Source: Crocinitomicaceae bacterium
GTDB lineage: Bacteria > Bacteroidota > Bacteroidia > Flavobacteriales_D > Crocinitomicaceae
Direction of reading: 5' to 3'
DNA: 64,000 nucleotides
Assembly (NCBI GenBank): GCA_029252405.1
Contig: JAQXBM010000087.1
Coordinates: 52,736-116,735, forward strand
This document shows positions 10,494-19,680 of this stretch, piece by piece. The position numbers and the translations under genes are program-made. Numbering within the stretch: the first letter of the stretch is position 1; the number at the start of each line of letters is the position of its first letter. A model generated the notes under the pieces. It saw only the letters and a program-made list of their open reading frames with translations. It was not told the DNA's origin and searched no databases.

Positions 10494-13066
10494 TGCTGAA
10501 ACAACTTTCTTTCCTACTTCTACTTGCTAGCTTCATGCTAGTACCTGCAACGTTCAGTCAAATAAATGGCGGACAGGCAGTTGGTGGAGATATCGGTTTT
10601 GATATCCTTCGTCCAGAACAATACCAAGTAGGACCCATTAGAGTTGTTGGAGCTGACAACTACGATCACAATGCGATTAAGCTAATCGCTGGATTGCGAC
10701 AAGGAAGCACTATCACAATTCCAGGAGAGGATATTTCAAAAGCAATCAAGAACCTTTGGAATGAGGGAATTTTCTCAGATGTTGAAATTGGTGCCGATAA
10801 AGAAGTTGCTGGTGTGATCTACTTGGTGATCAAAGTAACGCCAAGACCAAAATTGTCACGTTTCCGATTCAGAGGAATTAACAAACGTGATGCAGATAAG
10901 ATCCGTGAGGAAATCAACTTGTTCTCAGGAAAAACGATAACTGAAAACCTCGTTTTTGCGACAAAAAGCAGAATCAAAGGGTACTTCAGAGAAAAAGGAT
11001 ATTACTCAGTAGATGTAAACATATCACGCGCCGCGGATTCACTCATGCTGAATTCGGAGATTTTCACCATTGATATCGATAAAAACGATCGAGTTAAGAT
11101 CGGTCAAATCAACTTCAATAATTCAGAATCAGTGAAGGATTGGAAGTTGAGAATGGCGATGAAGGACACAAAGCAGAAAGCATTTTGGCGTTTCTTCAAG
11201 CGATCTAAATTCTCGAATTCTGCCTACAAAAGAGATAAAAAAGCAGTAGTTGAAAAGTTCAATGCAATTGGACTTCGTGATGCTACAATTGAGAGCGATA
11301 CAGTTTTCCTTGCTGATAGCAAAAGCCTTCAAATTGATTTGGATATCAACGAAGGGAGCTTGTACTATTTTGGGGACATCGAATGGATTGGAAACACAAA
11401 GTTCCGTTCATCGTTCTTGGATACCGTGCTTGGGATCAATAAAGGAGACATTTACAACAAATCATTGTTCGATCAGCGTATTTTCATGAGTCCTGACGGA
11501 AGAGATATCTCTTCGTTGTACATGGATCGTGGTTACCTTTTCTTCCAGCCAATTGTGGTGGAGACAGGAGTCACGGATAATCACATCAACTACCAAATTC
11601 GAATCATTGAAGGGAAGCAAGCCCGCGTTCGTCGTGTTATCATTAAAGGAAACACAAAAACGAACGAACACGTAATTCGAAGAGAAATCCGTACAAAACC
11701 GGGAGATCTTTTCAATCGAAACGACATTATTCGTACTAACCGTGAATTGACTCAGTTGGGATACTTCAACGAGCAAGCTTTTCAGGTAAACCCAATACCG
11801 AACCCGCAAGATGGAACAGTAGACATTGAATATGTAGTGGAGGAGAAATCTTCCGATCAAATTGAGTTGTCCGGTGGATACGGTGGAGCAGGAGTGAACG
11901 GTCAAGGTGGTCGTTTAATTGGAACCCTCGGATTGGTGTTCAATAACTTCAGCGTGAAGAACATGTTCAAAAAAGGTGCTTGGACGCCGCTTCCAGGTGG
12001 AGATGGACAGAAACTTCAAATCCGAGCGCAAACAAACGGACGATTCTACCAAGGGTACAACTTCTCATTTACTGAACCATGGTTGGGTGGTAAAAAACCA
12101 AATTCATTATCAGTTTGGATGAACCACACGGCGCTTGGAAATGGATTCCTTCGTGGAAACGAAAATTACTCAGGATTGGGAATTACTGGAGTCGGTGTTG
12201 GTCTTGGGCGTCGTAAGAAATGGCCGGATGATTACTTCCAAGCTTACTACGAATTGAGCTACCAATACTACGATGTAGTAGACGATGCACGTTTCGGAAT
12301 TTTCGATAACGGTTACGCCAACGATATCGCACTGACGTATAGATTACAGCGTAGCTCGGTGAGTTCACCAATTTACCCGCAAGGAGGTTCAAGTTTGAAG
12401 TTCTCAGCGAAATCAACTTTACCGTATTCTTATTTTGACGGGAGAGATGACTACTCCGGATTGGATAATCAAGAGCGATACAAATTCTTGGAGTACTATA
12501 AAATCAAATTTACTGGAGAATGGTACTTACCGTTAACTGCAGATAAGAAATTGATCTTGATGCCACGTATTGGATTCGGATTCATCGGAACATATACTGC
12601 TGATAAAGGATTGACACCATTCGATCGATTTACACTTGGAGGTAGTGGTTTGACAGGAGTGAATCAAATTGGTGGTCGTGAGATCATCGCACTTCGAGGT
12701 TACGAGGATAACTCATTGAACTCGGTTAACGCTGACCCATTAATTGCTAAATATACTTTAGAGCTTCGTTACCCAATTTCATTGAATCCACAAGCGACAT
12801 TCTACGCCTTGGTTTTCGCCGAAGCAGGTAACACATTCCCTTCATTTGAGCGCTTCAATCCATTCAACGTGAAGCGAGCTGCAGGAGTTGGAATTCGCGT
12901 ATTCTTACCAATGTTCGGAATGCTCGGATTGGACTACGGTCTAGGTTTTGATAAGCTCGATCCATGGTCAAGTGGATACGGCGGAGTGTCAGACGGAGCA
13001 ATCGATCGCCAAGGGTTCTACCCTAAATTGAACTTCACTATTGGTATGAATTTAGGAGAGCTCTAA
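10493..13066 (+). CDS. bamA: BamA-family outer membrane assembly factor, paralogue 2
   Basis: An 857-residue protein with signal peptide (MLKQLSFLLLLASFMLVPA), POTRA domains (about 40-450) and a C-terminal barrel with the LRGY loop-6 motif. It is coupled to uppS by a one-base overlap and followed 65 bases later by the Skp-like genes. That is the ancestral Bacteroidota order (uppS, bamA, ompH), so this copy is probably the housekeeping BamA and the 6947 copy the duplicate. Both keep all visible domains. The most obvious divergence is at the start of the mature protein and in barrel segments. Confidence 0.95.
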   Translation: MLKQLSFLLLLASFMLVPATFSQINGGQAVGGDIGFDILRPEQYQVGPIRVVGADNYDHNAIKLIAGLRQGSTITIPGEDISKAIKNLWNEGIFSDVEIGADKEVAGVIYLVIKVTPRPKLSRFRFRGINKRDADKIREEINLFSGKTITENLVFATKSRIKGYFREKGYYSVDVNISRAADSLMLNSEIFTIDIDKNDRVKIGQINFNNSESVKDWKLRMAMKDTKQKAFWRFFKRSKFSNSAYKRDKKAVVEKFNAIGLRDATIESDTVFLADSKSLQIDLDINEGSLYYFGDIEWIGNTKFRSSFLDTVLGINKGDIYNKSLFDQRIFMSPDGRDISSLYMDRGYLFFQPIVVETGVTDNHINYQIRIIEGKQARVRRVIIKGNTKTNEHVIRREIRTKPGDLFNRNDIIRTNRELTQLGYFNEQAFQVNPIPNPQDGTVDIEYVVEEKSSDQIELSGGYGGAGVNGQGGRLIGTLGLVFNNFSVKNMFKKGAWTPLPGGDGQKLQIRAQTNGRFYQGYNFSFTEPWLGGKKPNSLSVWMNHTALGNGFLRGNENYSGLGITGVGVGLGRRKKWPDDYFQAYYELSYQYYDVVDDARFGIFDNGYANDIALTYRLQRSSVSSPIYPQGGSSLKFSAKSTLPYSYFDGRDDYSGLDNQERYKFLEYYKIKFTGEWYLPLTADKKLILMPRIGFGFIGTYTADKGLTPFDRFTLGGSGLTGVNQIGGREIIALRGYEDNSLNSVNADPLIAKYTLELRYPISLNPQATFYALVFAEAGNTFPSFERFNPFNVKRAAGVGIRVFLPMFGMLGLDYGLGFDKLDPWSSGYGGVSDGAIDRQGFYPKLNFTIGMNLGEL

Positions 13067-13131
13067 AACAAGATTCAACGGAAAATTCACAATAAATGTA
13101 TTAACTTCGCGTTCCGCAGGAAACAAATTCT

Positions 13132-13638
13132 ATGAAAGCACTTATTCTAGCACTCACATTGATTTTTGGCACAGGGTTTGCCTATTCTCAGAAGTATGCA
13201 TACATCGACTCTGATTATATCTTGTCTAACATGACGGAATACACAGATGCAAAAGCCAAATTGGACAAATTAGCAGATCGATGGACAAAGGATATCGAAA
13301 AACGTTACGAGGCCTTAAAACAAAAGAAGGACAACTTCGCACGAGAAGAGGTCTTGCTTCCAGCTGAAGAAAGAAAAAAGCGACAGGAAGAAATTGACAA
13401 ATTGGAAACAGAAGCAATGGAGATGCAGAAAACGCGCTTCGGAGTGAAAGGAGATTATTTCGCGAAACGTCAAGAATTAATCAAACCTATTCAAGACCGA
13501 GTGTACGATGCAATGCAGAAAGTTGCCTCTAAGAGAAACTATTCGTTTGTATTCGATAAAGCCAATCAAAGCAATTTGATTTATGCTGATGACAAATACG
13601 ACATTAGTGAACAAGTGTTAAGAGAACTGAAAAAGTAA
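13132..13638 (+). CDS. OmpH/Skp-family periplasmic chaperone 1
   Basis: 168 residues with signal peptide (MKALILALTLIFGTGFAYSQ), then YAYIDSDYILSNM, a long charged coiled coil (about 35-115) and a C-terminal FVFDKANQSNLIYADDKYDI strand region. This is the standard OmpH/Skp layout. Skp chaperones hold unfolded outer-membrane proteins in the periplasm on their way to BamA, and the gene directly follows bamA. A TAACTTCG box at 13102-13109, one mismatch from TAnnTTTG and 22 bases before the ATG, may add an internal promoter. Confidence 0.92.
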   Translation: MKALILALTLIFGTGFAYSQKYAYIDSDYILSNMTEYTDAKAKLDKLADRWTKDIEKRYEALKQKKDNFAREEVLLPAEERKKRQEEIDKLETEAMEMQKTRFGVKGDYFAKRQELIKPIQDRVYDAMQKVASKRNYSFVFDKANQSNLIYADDKYDISEQVLRELKK

Positions 13639-13708
13639 TTGATCGCATAGATCAGTGAGTGTAAACTAGAAAATGAACGGCGAAAGCCGACTAATTAAAC
13701 AATTGAGA

Positions 13709-14233
13709 ATGAAAAAGGTATTACTAATAGCATTAGTTGTAATCGGAGCAGGATTCGCTTCAGCACAATCGAAAATGGCCCACTTGAATTCAACAGAGAT
13801 CATGGAGGCTATGCCATCATATAAAGATGCAGTGAACAAACTTCAAACGTTCGAAAAAGAAGGTTACGAAGAATTGCAAGCAATGAAAACTGATTTTGAC
13901 AAAGCAGTTCAAGCGTACCAAGCAGATGTTCAGTCTGGAAACTTGACGCCTGTTTTGCAACAATCAAGAGAGCAACGTTTGGCTAAGAAAGAGCAAGATT
14001 TGATGGAAAGACAACAATCTTTGCAAACTGAAATGCAAGCATACTCTCAAGAGTTGAACAAGCCAATCTTGGAAACAGTTGAGAAAGCAGTTGAAATCGT
14101 TTCAGAACGTGAAGGATACGAATACGTATTCGATAGAACGACTTTGATGATCGCTAACGGTCCAGATATCACCGAAGCAGTGATTACAGAAATCATGAGA
14201 ATTGAATCAGAATCAGCGACTACACCAGAATAG
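13709..14233 (+). CDS. OmpH/Skp-family periplasmic chaperone 2
   Basis: About 174 residues. I start at the ATG at 13709 instead of the ORF-track 13673, because it begins a clean signal peptide (MKKVLLIALVVIGAGFASAQ) while the 12 extra residues are polar. The mature protein starts SKMAHLNSTEIMEAMPSY, continues as a Gln/Lys/Glu-rich coiled coil and ends with YVFDRTTLMIANGPDITEAV. It is the second Skp-like gene of the locus, 70 bases after the first, and closes the operon because a strong terminator follows. Confidence 0.92.
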   Translation: MKKVLLIALVVIGAGFASAQSKMAHLNSTEIMEAMPSYKDAVNKLQTFEKEGYEELQAMKTDFDKAVQAYQADVQSGNLTPVLQQSREQRLAKKEQDLMERQQSLQTEMQAYSQELNKPILETVEKAVEIVSEREGYEYVFDRTTLMIANGPDITEAVITEIMRIESESATTPE

Positions 14234-14254
14234 TAGTAAGCTCATAAAAAATAC

Positions 14255-14286
14255 TAAAAGGAGGCTCAAACGGGCTTCCTTTTTTT
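14255..14286 (+). terminator. Intrinsic terminator of the uppS-bamA-ompH operon
   Basis: AAAGGAGGCTC pairs with GGGCTTCCTTT across an AAAC loop, followed by a T-run. It lies 25 bases after the second ompH stop codon. Confidence 0.85.
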
Positions 14287-14334
14287 GTGTCGTGGAATTC
14301 GATCCTTAAATTCATTGAACATTAAAAAAAATAT

Positions 14335-14405
14335 GGGCTTCGGCTCCGCTCAGCCCGCGCGCATTTCAAGGAGTTCGTGTCGAGGGCTGAGCGGAGCCGA
14401 AGCCC
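14335..14405. repeat. Palindromic intergenic repeat R2 (perfect 22-bp arms)
   Basis: The arm starting GGGCTTCGGCTCCGCTCAGC (14335-14356) has an exact reverse complement at 14384-14405, with a 27-base loop containing CATTTCAAGGAG. It sits between ompH 2 and ompH 3. Confidence 0.92.
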
Positions 14406-14435
14406 AGCATCAACACTAATCAATAATCAACACCT

Positions 14436-14978
14436 ATGAACAAGCTCTTTGTAATACCCCTTTTTTTATTTTGCTCATTTCTGATAAACGCTCAATCGAA
14501 CATTGCGCACCTGAATTCGCAAGAAGTTATGGCGTCCCTGCCTTCCTATGGTGAAGCCATCAAAAAGTTGGAAGATTTTCAAAGAGAGGTTTTGACTGAA
14601 TTTCAAGAAATGAAGCAAGATTTTGAAGACGAACTTGGGAAATTGGAAGAAATGATTGCGAATGGAGAATCACCAACGTTGATTCAAATTCAAGAACAGA
14701 AATTGACCAAAAAGGATGCTGCTATTCAGCAAAGACAACAAGAGATTCAAGGCGAGATTGATGCCTATTCACGCGAGTTGAATTATCCAATTATTACGAA
14801 AGTGGAGAAAGCCGTAAACATTGTTGCTGATCGTCACAATTACCTGTATGTTTTTGACGTTAGTTCGCTCATGATTCACAGGGGACCAGATATCACGAAA
14901 GAAGTAATTACAGAAGTTAATCTTTTGGAAAATGCACCACCACCTCAAGAGGAAATTAGAGAGGAGGTCCGTCCTTAG
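14436..14978 (+). CDS. OmpH/Skp-family periplasmic chaperone 3
   Basis: 180 residues with signal peptide (MNKLFVIPLFLFCSFLINAQ), mature start SNIAHLNSQEVMASLPSYGE, an acidic coiled coil, and YVFDVSSLMIHRGPDITKEV near the C-terminus. It is clearly closest to chaperone 2, which shares HLNS-E-M, the coiled coil and LMI-x-GPDIT, so it looks like a duplicate of that gene. It is boxed in by repeats R2 and R3 and lies after the operon terminator, so it should be transcribed on its own. The Pro/Glu-rich tail (PPPQEEIREEVRP) is not shared with chaperone 2. Confidence 0.9.
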   Translation: MNKLFVIPLFLFCSFLINAQSNIAHLNSQEVMASLPSYGEAIKKLEDFQREVLTEFQEMKQDFEDELGKLEEMIANGESPTLIQIQEQKLTKKDAAIQQRQQEIQGEIDAYSRELNYPIITKVEKAVNIVADRHNYLYVFDVSSLMIHRGPDITKEVITEVNLLENAPPPQEEIREEVRP

Positions 14979-14986
14979 AGAAATTA

Positions 14987-15061
14987 GGACTTCGACTCCG
15001 CTCAGCCCTAGAACTTTCATTTCAGGGAGCACGCGCCGAGGGCTGAGCGGAGTCGAAGCCC
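14987..15061. repeat. Palindromic intergenic repeat R3
   Basis: The arm at 14987-15008 (CTTCGACTCCGCTCAGCCC core) and the arm at 15040-15061 (GGGCTGAGCGGAGTCGAAG core) differ by a single G-U pair over 22 bases. The loop contains CATTTCAGGGAG, as in R2, so R2 and R3 lie in the same orientation around ompH 3. Confidence 0.92.
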
Positions 15062-15072
15062 ACAATCAATTC

Positions 15073-15111
15073 AAATCGAATCATCAGAAAATCGAATCAT
15101 CGGAAAATCGA
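15073..15111. repeat. Short tandem repeat, AAATCGAATCATCRGA
   Basis: Two 16-base units AAATCGAATCATCAGA / AAATCGAATCATCGGA and a partial third (AAATCGAC) sit directly behind R3 and end 14 bases before the murI start codon. They resemble the octamer array at 19681, which also follows an R element. Confidence 0.7.
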
Positions 15112-15125
15112 CTTATCTTTACCCT

Positions 15126-15944
15126 ATGGGACCAATCGGTGTTTTTGATTCTGGCTACGGAGGCTTAACAATTCTCGCAGAACTGCGCGAAAAGTTGCCT
15201 GAATACGATTACCTCTACCTCGGTGATAATGCCAGAGCGCCTTACGGTACGCGATCATTCGATGTCGTGTACGAATTTACCTTACAAGCTGTTCAAGAAT
15301 TGTTTGATCGCGGTTGTCACCTCGTGATTCTCGCTTGTAACACGGCATCAGCGAAAGCATTGCGTACGATTCAACAAAAAGACTTACCAACCTTGGCGCC
15401 GAACAAACGTGTCCTCGGAGTTATTCGTCCAAGCACAGAAATTCTTGGTTCGATTTCTCAAAGCAAGCGCATTGGCGTTTTGGCAACGCAAGGAACGGTC
15501 GCTTCGGATTCCTACGTGATTGAAATCGGTAAATTTTCTCCTGAGGCGACAGTAGTGCAGCAGGCGTGTCCAATGTGGGTGCCGCTCATCGAGAACAACG
15601 AACACGATAAAGATGCTGGACGGGAATTCATCAGAAAGGACATTGAAACACTGTTGGAAAAGGACGACCAGATCGATACACTTGTGTTAGGTTGCACGCA
15701 CTATCCTGTTTTGAAGTCATTCATAGAATCAATTGTTCCTCGGAACGTGAAAGTGATTGCCCAAGGAAAGATCGTTGCCGAAAGTTTAGCGGATTACTTA
15801 AATCGACACCCAGAAATTGAAGCGAACTGCCTGAAAAATGGTGTTGTTTCCTACCTCACATCTGAGAATACACAGGAATTTGATCAAAACGCATCAATTT
15901 TTGCGAAAGATGATGTGAGATCAAGTCACGTTTCATTACACTAG
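15126..15944 (+). CDS. murI: Glutamate racemase
   Basis: 272 residues. It interconverts L- and D-glutamate for peptidoglycan, a cofactor-independent two-cysteine mechanism. IGVFDSGYGGLTI (Asp8-Ser9) opens the protein, ACNTAS carries the first catalytic Cys at about residue 71, and GCTHYP carries the second at about residue 190. YLGDNARAPYGTRS is also typical. There is no signal peptide, so it is cytoplasmic. It closes the envelope-biogenesis locus. TATCTTTA just upstream of the start is a possible but poor -7 box. Confidence 0.97.
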   Translation: MGPIGVFDSGYGGLTILAELREKLPEYDYLYLGDNARAPYGTRSFDVVYEFTLQAVQELFDRGCHLVILACNTASAKALRTIQQKDLPTLAPNKRVLGVIRPSTEILGSISQSKRIGVLATQGTVASDSYVIEIGKFSPEATVVQQACPMWVPLIENNEHDKDAGREFIRKDIETLLEKDDQIDTLVLGCTHYPVLKSFIESIVPRNVKVIAQGKIVAESLADYLNRHPEIEANCLKNGVVSYLTSENTQEFDQNASIFAKDDVRSSHVSLH

Positions 15945-16039
15945 CCCCCTAATTCGTTCATTTTTCAACAAATTTCACCTTGATGCAACTTCATGAAGGT
16001 CAAAGGCGTCTATCATTCAAAGCGAGAAGTTATTTATTG

Positions 16040-16047
16040 TATTTTTG
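16040..16047 (+). promoter_or_regulatory. -7 promoter box TATTTTTG
   Basis: An exact match to TAnnTTTG that ends 23 bases before the ATG at 16071. It lies inside the longer ORF given in the track (from 15993) and therefore argues for the shorter gene. Confidence 0.55.
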
Positions 16048-16070
16048 CTAAACTGACACTACAAATCGAA

Positions 16071-16562
16071 ATGAAACGTATGAAAAAATTATTGCTATCA
16101 GGTTTTCTTTTTTGCTCCCTTCTAGGTATGGCCAATCAAGAATTTCCAACTCCTGTTGCTGTGTTGACTGAAGGTATTGAAATGCCAGATGAGTGGACAG
16201 AGTATACTACTATTGACGGAGTGAAAATCGAGTACAAGATGAAACAATGTGGGGGCGACGACAGTAAGATGCGTGCTCAAAATTTGTTGCTCTTCAAATT
16301 CACGAACACGACAGATCAGGAATTAACGATTTCTTGGGTTACTCAAGAATTCAGAAATGGTGAATGCTGGAACTGTGAACAAATGTATGATGGTGATTTC
16401 AATCATACCTTAACATTGGCAGCAGGTGAAGTGATGGAAGGCGATGGTACAACCAAAGAAAACAAAGAAGTGTACATCTTTGGAAATTTCATCAAGCTTA
16501 TTCCAGGAATGTTGGAACAAACTCTCACGAATTTTGAACTTGTAGATTTAACAGTTCGCTAA
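16071..16562 (+). CDS. Secreted protein of unknown function
   Basis: About 163 residues from the ATG at 16071. The track start at 15993 would place the signal peptide (MKRMKKLLLSGFLFCSLLGMA) internally and put the -7 box inside the gene. The mature part has Cys residues in KQCGGDDSK and GECWNCEQMYDG, a beta-rich middle (NLLLFKFTNTTDQELTISWV) and no anchor. CWNC could be a redox or metal pair. I do not recognise a family. The next gene, a T9SS cargo, starts 19 bases later, so the two may be co-transcribed. Confidence 0.7.
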   Translation: MKRMKKLLLSGFLFCSLLGMANQEFPTPVAVLTEGIEMPDEWTEYTTIDGVKIEYKMKQCGGDDSKMRAQNLLLFKFTNTTDQELTISWVTQEFRNGECWNCEQMYDGDFNHTLTLAAGEVMEGDGTTKENKEVYIFGNFIKLIPGMLEQTLTNFELVDLTVR

Positions 16563-16581
16563 TCACACTACACTATTAATT

Positions 16582-19407
16582 ATGAAGATCTTAAAAACAA
16601 TACTAGGAGCTCTCTTGATTACAGCTTTAACTCCTTCTGTGATTGCACAATGTAATCTTTCGACAACTCCAGCGACTGCTACAGTTGACTGTGGTTCGCC
16701 GTTGAACATTAGTGCATTGGGATTATCTCCCACACCTGCATTGGCCACAACTTTTGATGGTGGTGTAATCGGACCTGGTTGGTCTACAACTGCAATTATG
16801 TTGTACAACAACCCATGTGGTCCTACGTTGGATGGTACACCAGGCGCTTGGTTTGGTAACGTGCCACTTCCAAGAACATTGACAACAAACGGTTTCGACC
16901 TCTCTTGTGGAGCTCAAATCTGTTTCGATATTGATTTTGCAGGTGATGATGCCTGTGGAGGATGTAGCGATTGTGAGGATCCAGATTTATTGGATGAGGG
17001 AGTCTTCTTCCGTTATTCAATTGACAACGGAGTAACTTGGGTAGATATTTTCTACTTCCAATCAAACGCAGCAAACAACACACCTTACTACCAATGGACA
17101 AACAACTGTTTCATTCTTCCACCAGAAGCATGGACGGCTAACACAATGTTCCAATGGGATCAACCAAACATTTCGAGTAGTGTGAATGATCACTGGGGAA
17201 TAGATAACGTAACAGTTGTTCCTGTTGATTGTAACTTCTGGTACGATTGGTCGCAGGTTCCTGGATTCCCAGATGATCCAAACCAAGTAGTAACACCAAA
17301 CGCTGATACTACTTACTACATTACATATACTGACGGTTTTACAGTTTGTTTGGATTCAGTAGTAGTAACAGTAAACCCATTAGTAATCGACATCGTTGGT
17401 AACCCTAACCCTGTTGATTGCGGTTCTTGTACTGATCTTTCTGTTGAATTCTTGAACGGAAACAACGGATCTATTGTAGATGAATTCGAAGGAGGTTTTG
17501 ATCCATTAACTTGGGGAGACGTTCAAAGTGGCGCTTCATCAACCATATGTGGTGGTGGTGCAACCGGTGACGCCCTCTATTTCGATGGTGCAGGCGCCGA
17601 TAGGTATGCCGAAACCGTCCCTGTAGATGCAACAACGTGTGGAAACATAGATTTCTGTCTTTACATGGGTAATACTGCCTCGGGTGGTAACCCTTGTGAG
17701 AACAACGAGAATGGTGATGACATTATTCTTGAGTACTCAACTGACCTTGGTGCAACTTGGGTTCCAATTGCAACATACCTTCAATCTTTGTGGGATGGAG
17801 CGAACTACCAGCAATGCTTCTCTGAAGTAATGCCAGTTGGAGCGCAAACAACATCGACAATGTTCAGATGGAGACAAACTGCATTCTTCCCAGCAAACGG
17901 TTCAGATAACTGGAGTTTGGATGATGTAAACATCGCGTGTAACCCACCAACAATTACTTACAACTGGACAACAGGTACAGTAGATGACGCGACAGCTCAA
18001 GCACCGCTTGGATGTCCTGGTCAAACAGAATTGTACACAGTATCAATGGACAACACAATTACTGGTTGTAGTGCAACGGATACTTCAACGATCTTCGTGA
18101 ACGTTTGTTCATGTTTCTTCTACCAATTTGACGGAAGCGTTGTGTGTCAGCCAGGTGGAGTGTTTGATGTAACAGGTACTTTCGCTCACGCATACAGTCC
18201 AACAACTGGAACGATTGAAGTGGAAGCTACGAATGGAACGGGAACGTATTCAACATCGTTCAACGGACCATTTACTGACAGCTCAGTAGTGAACTATACA
18301 ATTACAGGTATTCCAAATGATGGAACAACAACAACATTGTACATCTACTTCTCAGATTCATTGAGTTGTAACATGACCTTTGATGTGACTCCACCAGTTT
18401 TACCTACGGTAACTGGAATCGCAGGAGGTTCGACTTACTGTGCAGGTGAAGCAGTTACAGCTATTACGGCTGACGTAACTGGAACTGGACCATGGACAGT
18501 TGAATACACAGTAGACGGTGTACCAACAACAGCGACTGGAGCGACAAGCCCAATTGACCTTGGAACGGCTCCTGGAGTATACGTTATTACTGGAGTAGTA
18601 GATCAAATTTGTTTGAACGCTGCAGCAGGATCAGAAACGATTGCAGTGAATCCATTACCAACGGTAAATGCAGGAGCTGATCAAGCGCTATGTGACGGTG
18701 AGCAATCACAATTATCAGGAACGGGTGCAGTGAACTACACTTGGGACAATGGAGTTACAGATGGTGTTGCATTTACATCACCAGTTGGAACAACGACGTA
18801 CACAGTTACAGGTATTGATGCAAACGGTTGTGAAAACACGAGCTCAATGAATATTGTAGTGACGGCTTACCCGCCAGCTCCTGCAGTAACTCCTCAAGAT
18901 GGTGAGCACTGTTCAAGCAGCTCTGAAATTCCTCCATTCTTGGCAACAGGAACAGGTCAAACATTCACGTGGTATGCAGACCCAACTCTTTCGGCTGTGC
19001 TCGGAACAGGTACAACGTTGACGCCATCAATTATTGAAGGAACAACAAATTACTACGTAACACAATCAGTAAACGGTTGTGAAGGACCTGAATCAATGGT
19101 TGGAATCTTCCTTGAGAATTGTGAAGCAACGATCGTAATGCCAAACGTGTTTACACCAAACGCTTCGGATGATATTAACGGTTTGTTCCACCCAGTATTT
19201 ATGGATGGAGTAACAACTGCTGAAACAACTATCTTAAACCGTTGGGGTAACGTAATCTTCCAAACTGATGATCAAGACATCAACTGGAATGGATTAGATG
19301 CCGGAGGAAAAGAAGTTCAAGAAGGAACTTATTTCTGGAAAATGGTTTATACTGATCTTAACAATGATGAGTACGTCATTCACGGAAATATCCAGTTGAT
19401 TAGATAA
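16582..19407 (+). CDS. Secreted multidomain protein with T9SS type B (gliding-motility-associated) C-terminal domain
   Basis: 941 residues with signal peptide (MKILKTILGALLITALTPSV). Two Cys-rich reelin-like beta domains lie at about 55-215 and 290-455. Each ends in an NDHWGIDNV or SDNWSLDDV motif and carries CGGCSDCEDPD or CENNENGDD. Ig-like/PKD-like repeats follow (about 460-850; TYTVTGIDANGCENTSS, TNYYVTQSVNGCEG). The last 85 residues (VFTPNASDDINGLFHPVF ... ILNRWGNVIF ... GTYFWKMVYTD) are the gliding-motility-associated C-terminal domain that directs T9SS type B cargo to the surface. The function is probably adhesive or structural, since no enzyme motif is visible. A terminator follows. 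Confidence 0.92.
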   Translation: MKILKTILGALLITALTPSVIAQCNLSTTPATATVDCGSPLNISALGLSPTPALATTFDGGVIGPGWSTTAIMLYNNPCGPTLDGTPGAWFGNVPLPRTLTTNGFDLSCGAQICFDIDFAGDDACGGCSDCEDPDLLDEGVFFRYSIDNGVTWVDIFYFQSNAANNTPYYQWTNNCFILPPEAWTANTMFQWDQPNISSSVNDHWGIDNVTVVPVDCNFWYDWSQVPGFPDDPNQVVTPNADTTYYITYTDGFTVCLDSVVVTVNPLVIDIVGNPNPVDCGSCTDLSVEFLNGNNGSIVDEFEGGFDPLTWGDVQSGASSTICGGGATGDALYFDGAGADRYAETVPVDATTCGNIDFCLYMGNTASGGNPCENNENGDDIILEYSTDLGATWVPIATYLQSLWDGANYQQCFSEVMPVGAQTTSTMFRWRQTAFFPANGSDNWSLDDVNIACNPPTITYNWTTGTVDDATAQAPLGCPGQTELYTVSMDNTITGCSATDTSTIFVNVCSCFFYQFDGSVVCQPGGVFDVTGTFAHAYSPTTGTIEVEATNGTGTYSTSFNGPFTDSSVVNYTITGIPNDGTTTTLYIYFSDSLSCNMTFDVTPPVLPTVTGIAGGSTYCAGEAVTAITADVTGTGPWTVEYTVDGVPTTATGATSPIDLGTAPGVYVITGVVDQICLNAAAGSETIAVNPLPTVNAGADQALCDGEQSQLSGTGAVNYTWDNGVTDGVAFTSPVGTTTYTVTGIDANGCENTSSMNIVVTAYPPAPAVTPQDGEHCSSSSEIPPFLATGTGQTFTWYADPTLSAVLGTGTTLTPSIIEGTTNYYVTQSVNGCEGPESMVGIFLENCEATIVMPNVFTPNASDDINGLFHPVFMDGVTTAETTILNRWGNVIFQTDDQDINWNGLDAGGKEVQEGTYFWKMVYTDLNNDEYVIHGNIQLIR

Positions 19408-19426
19408 TTACAACAAATCATATACA

Positions 19427-19458
19427 AAGCGCCTCTTGGAAACAAGGGGCGTTTTTTG
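19427..19458 (+). terminator. Intrinsic terminator
   Basis: CGCCTCTT pairs with AAGGGGCG (one G-U) across GGAAAC, followed by TTTTTT. It ends the T9SS type B gene. Confidence 0.85.
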
Positions 19459-19487
19459 TGTGGGAAACTTTAGGTTTCAAATTTCGG

Positions 19488-19655
19488 TACTTCGACAGGC
19501 TCAGTGACCTCCTAGGATTGTATTAAATGACGGACATCCATTCGGTATTCGGCTCCGCTCACCCCTCGCGCAATTTCCTTGAATAATCGTAACCACAAAC
19601 CGAGGACAGAGTCGGACATCGAGCGGAGTCGAGATGGGAGCTGAAGTCCAGCATC
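19488..19655. repeat. Degenerate/compound palindromic repeat R4
   Basis: TACTTCGACAGGCTCAGTGA (19488 on), TTCGGCTCCGCTCACCCC (19548 on) and CATCGAGCGGAGTCGAGATG (19617 on) are arm-like sequences of the R1-R3 family, arranged as a larger and partly scrambled palindrome. The trailing AGTCCAGCATCAA also matches the sequence behind R2 (AGCCCAGCATCAA). Confidence 0.7.
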
Positions 19656-19680
19656 AAATACCAATTACTGATATTGTCTT

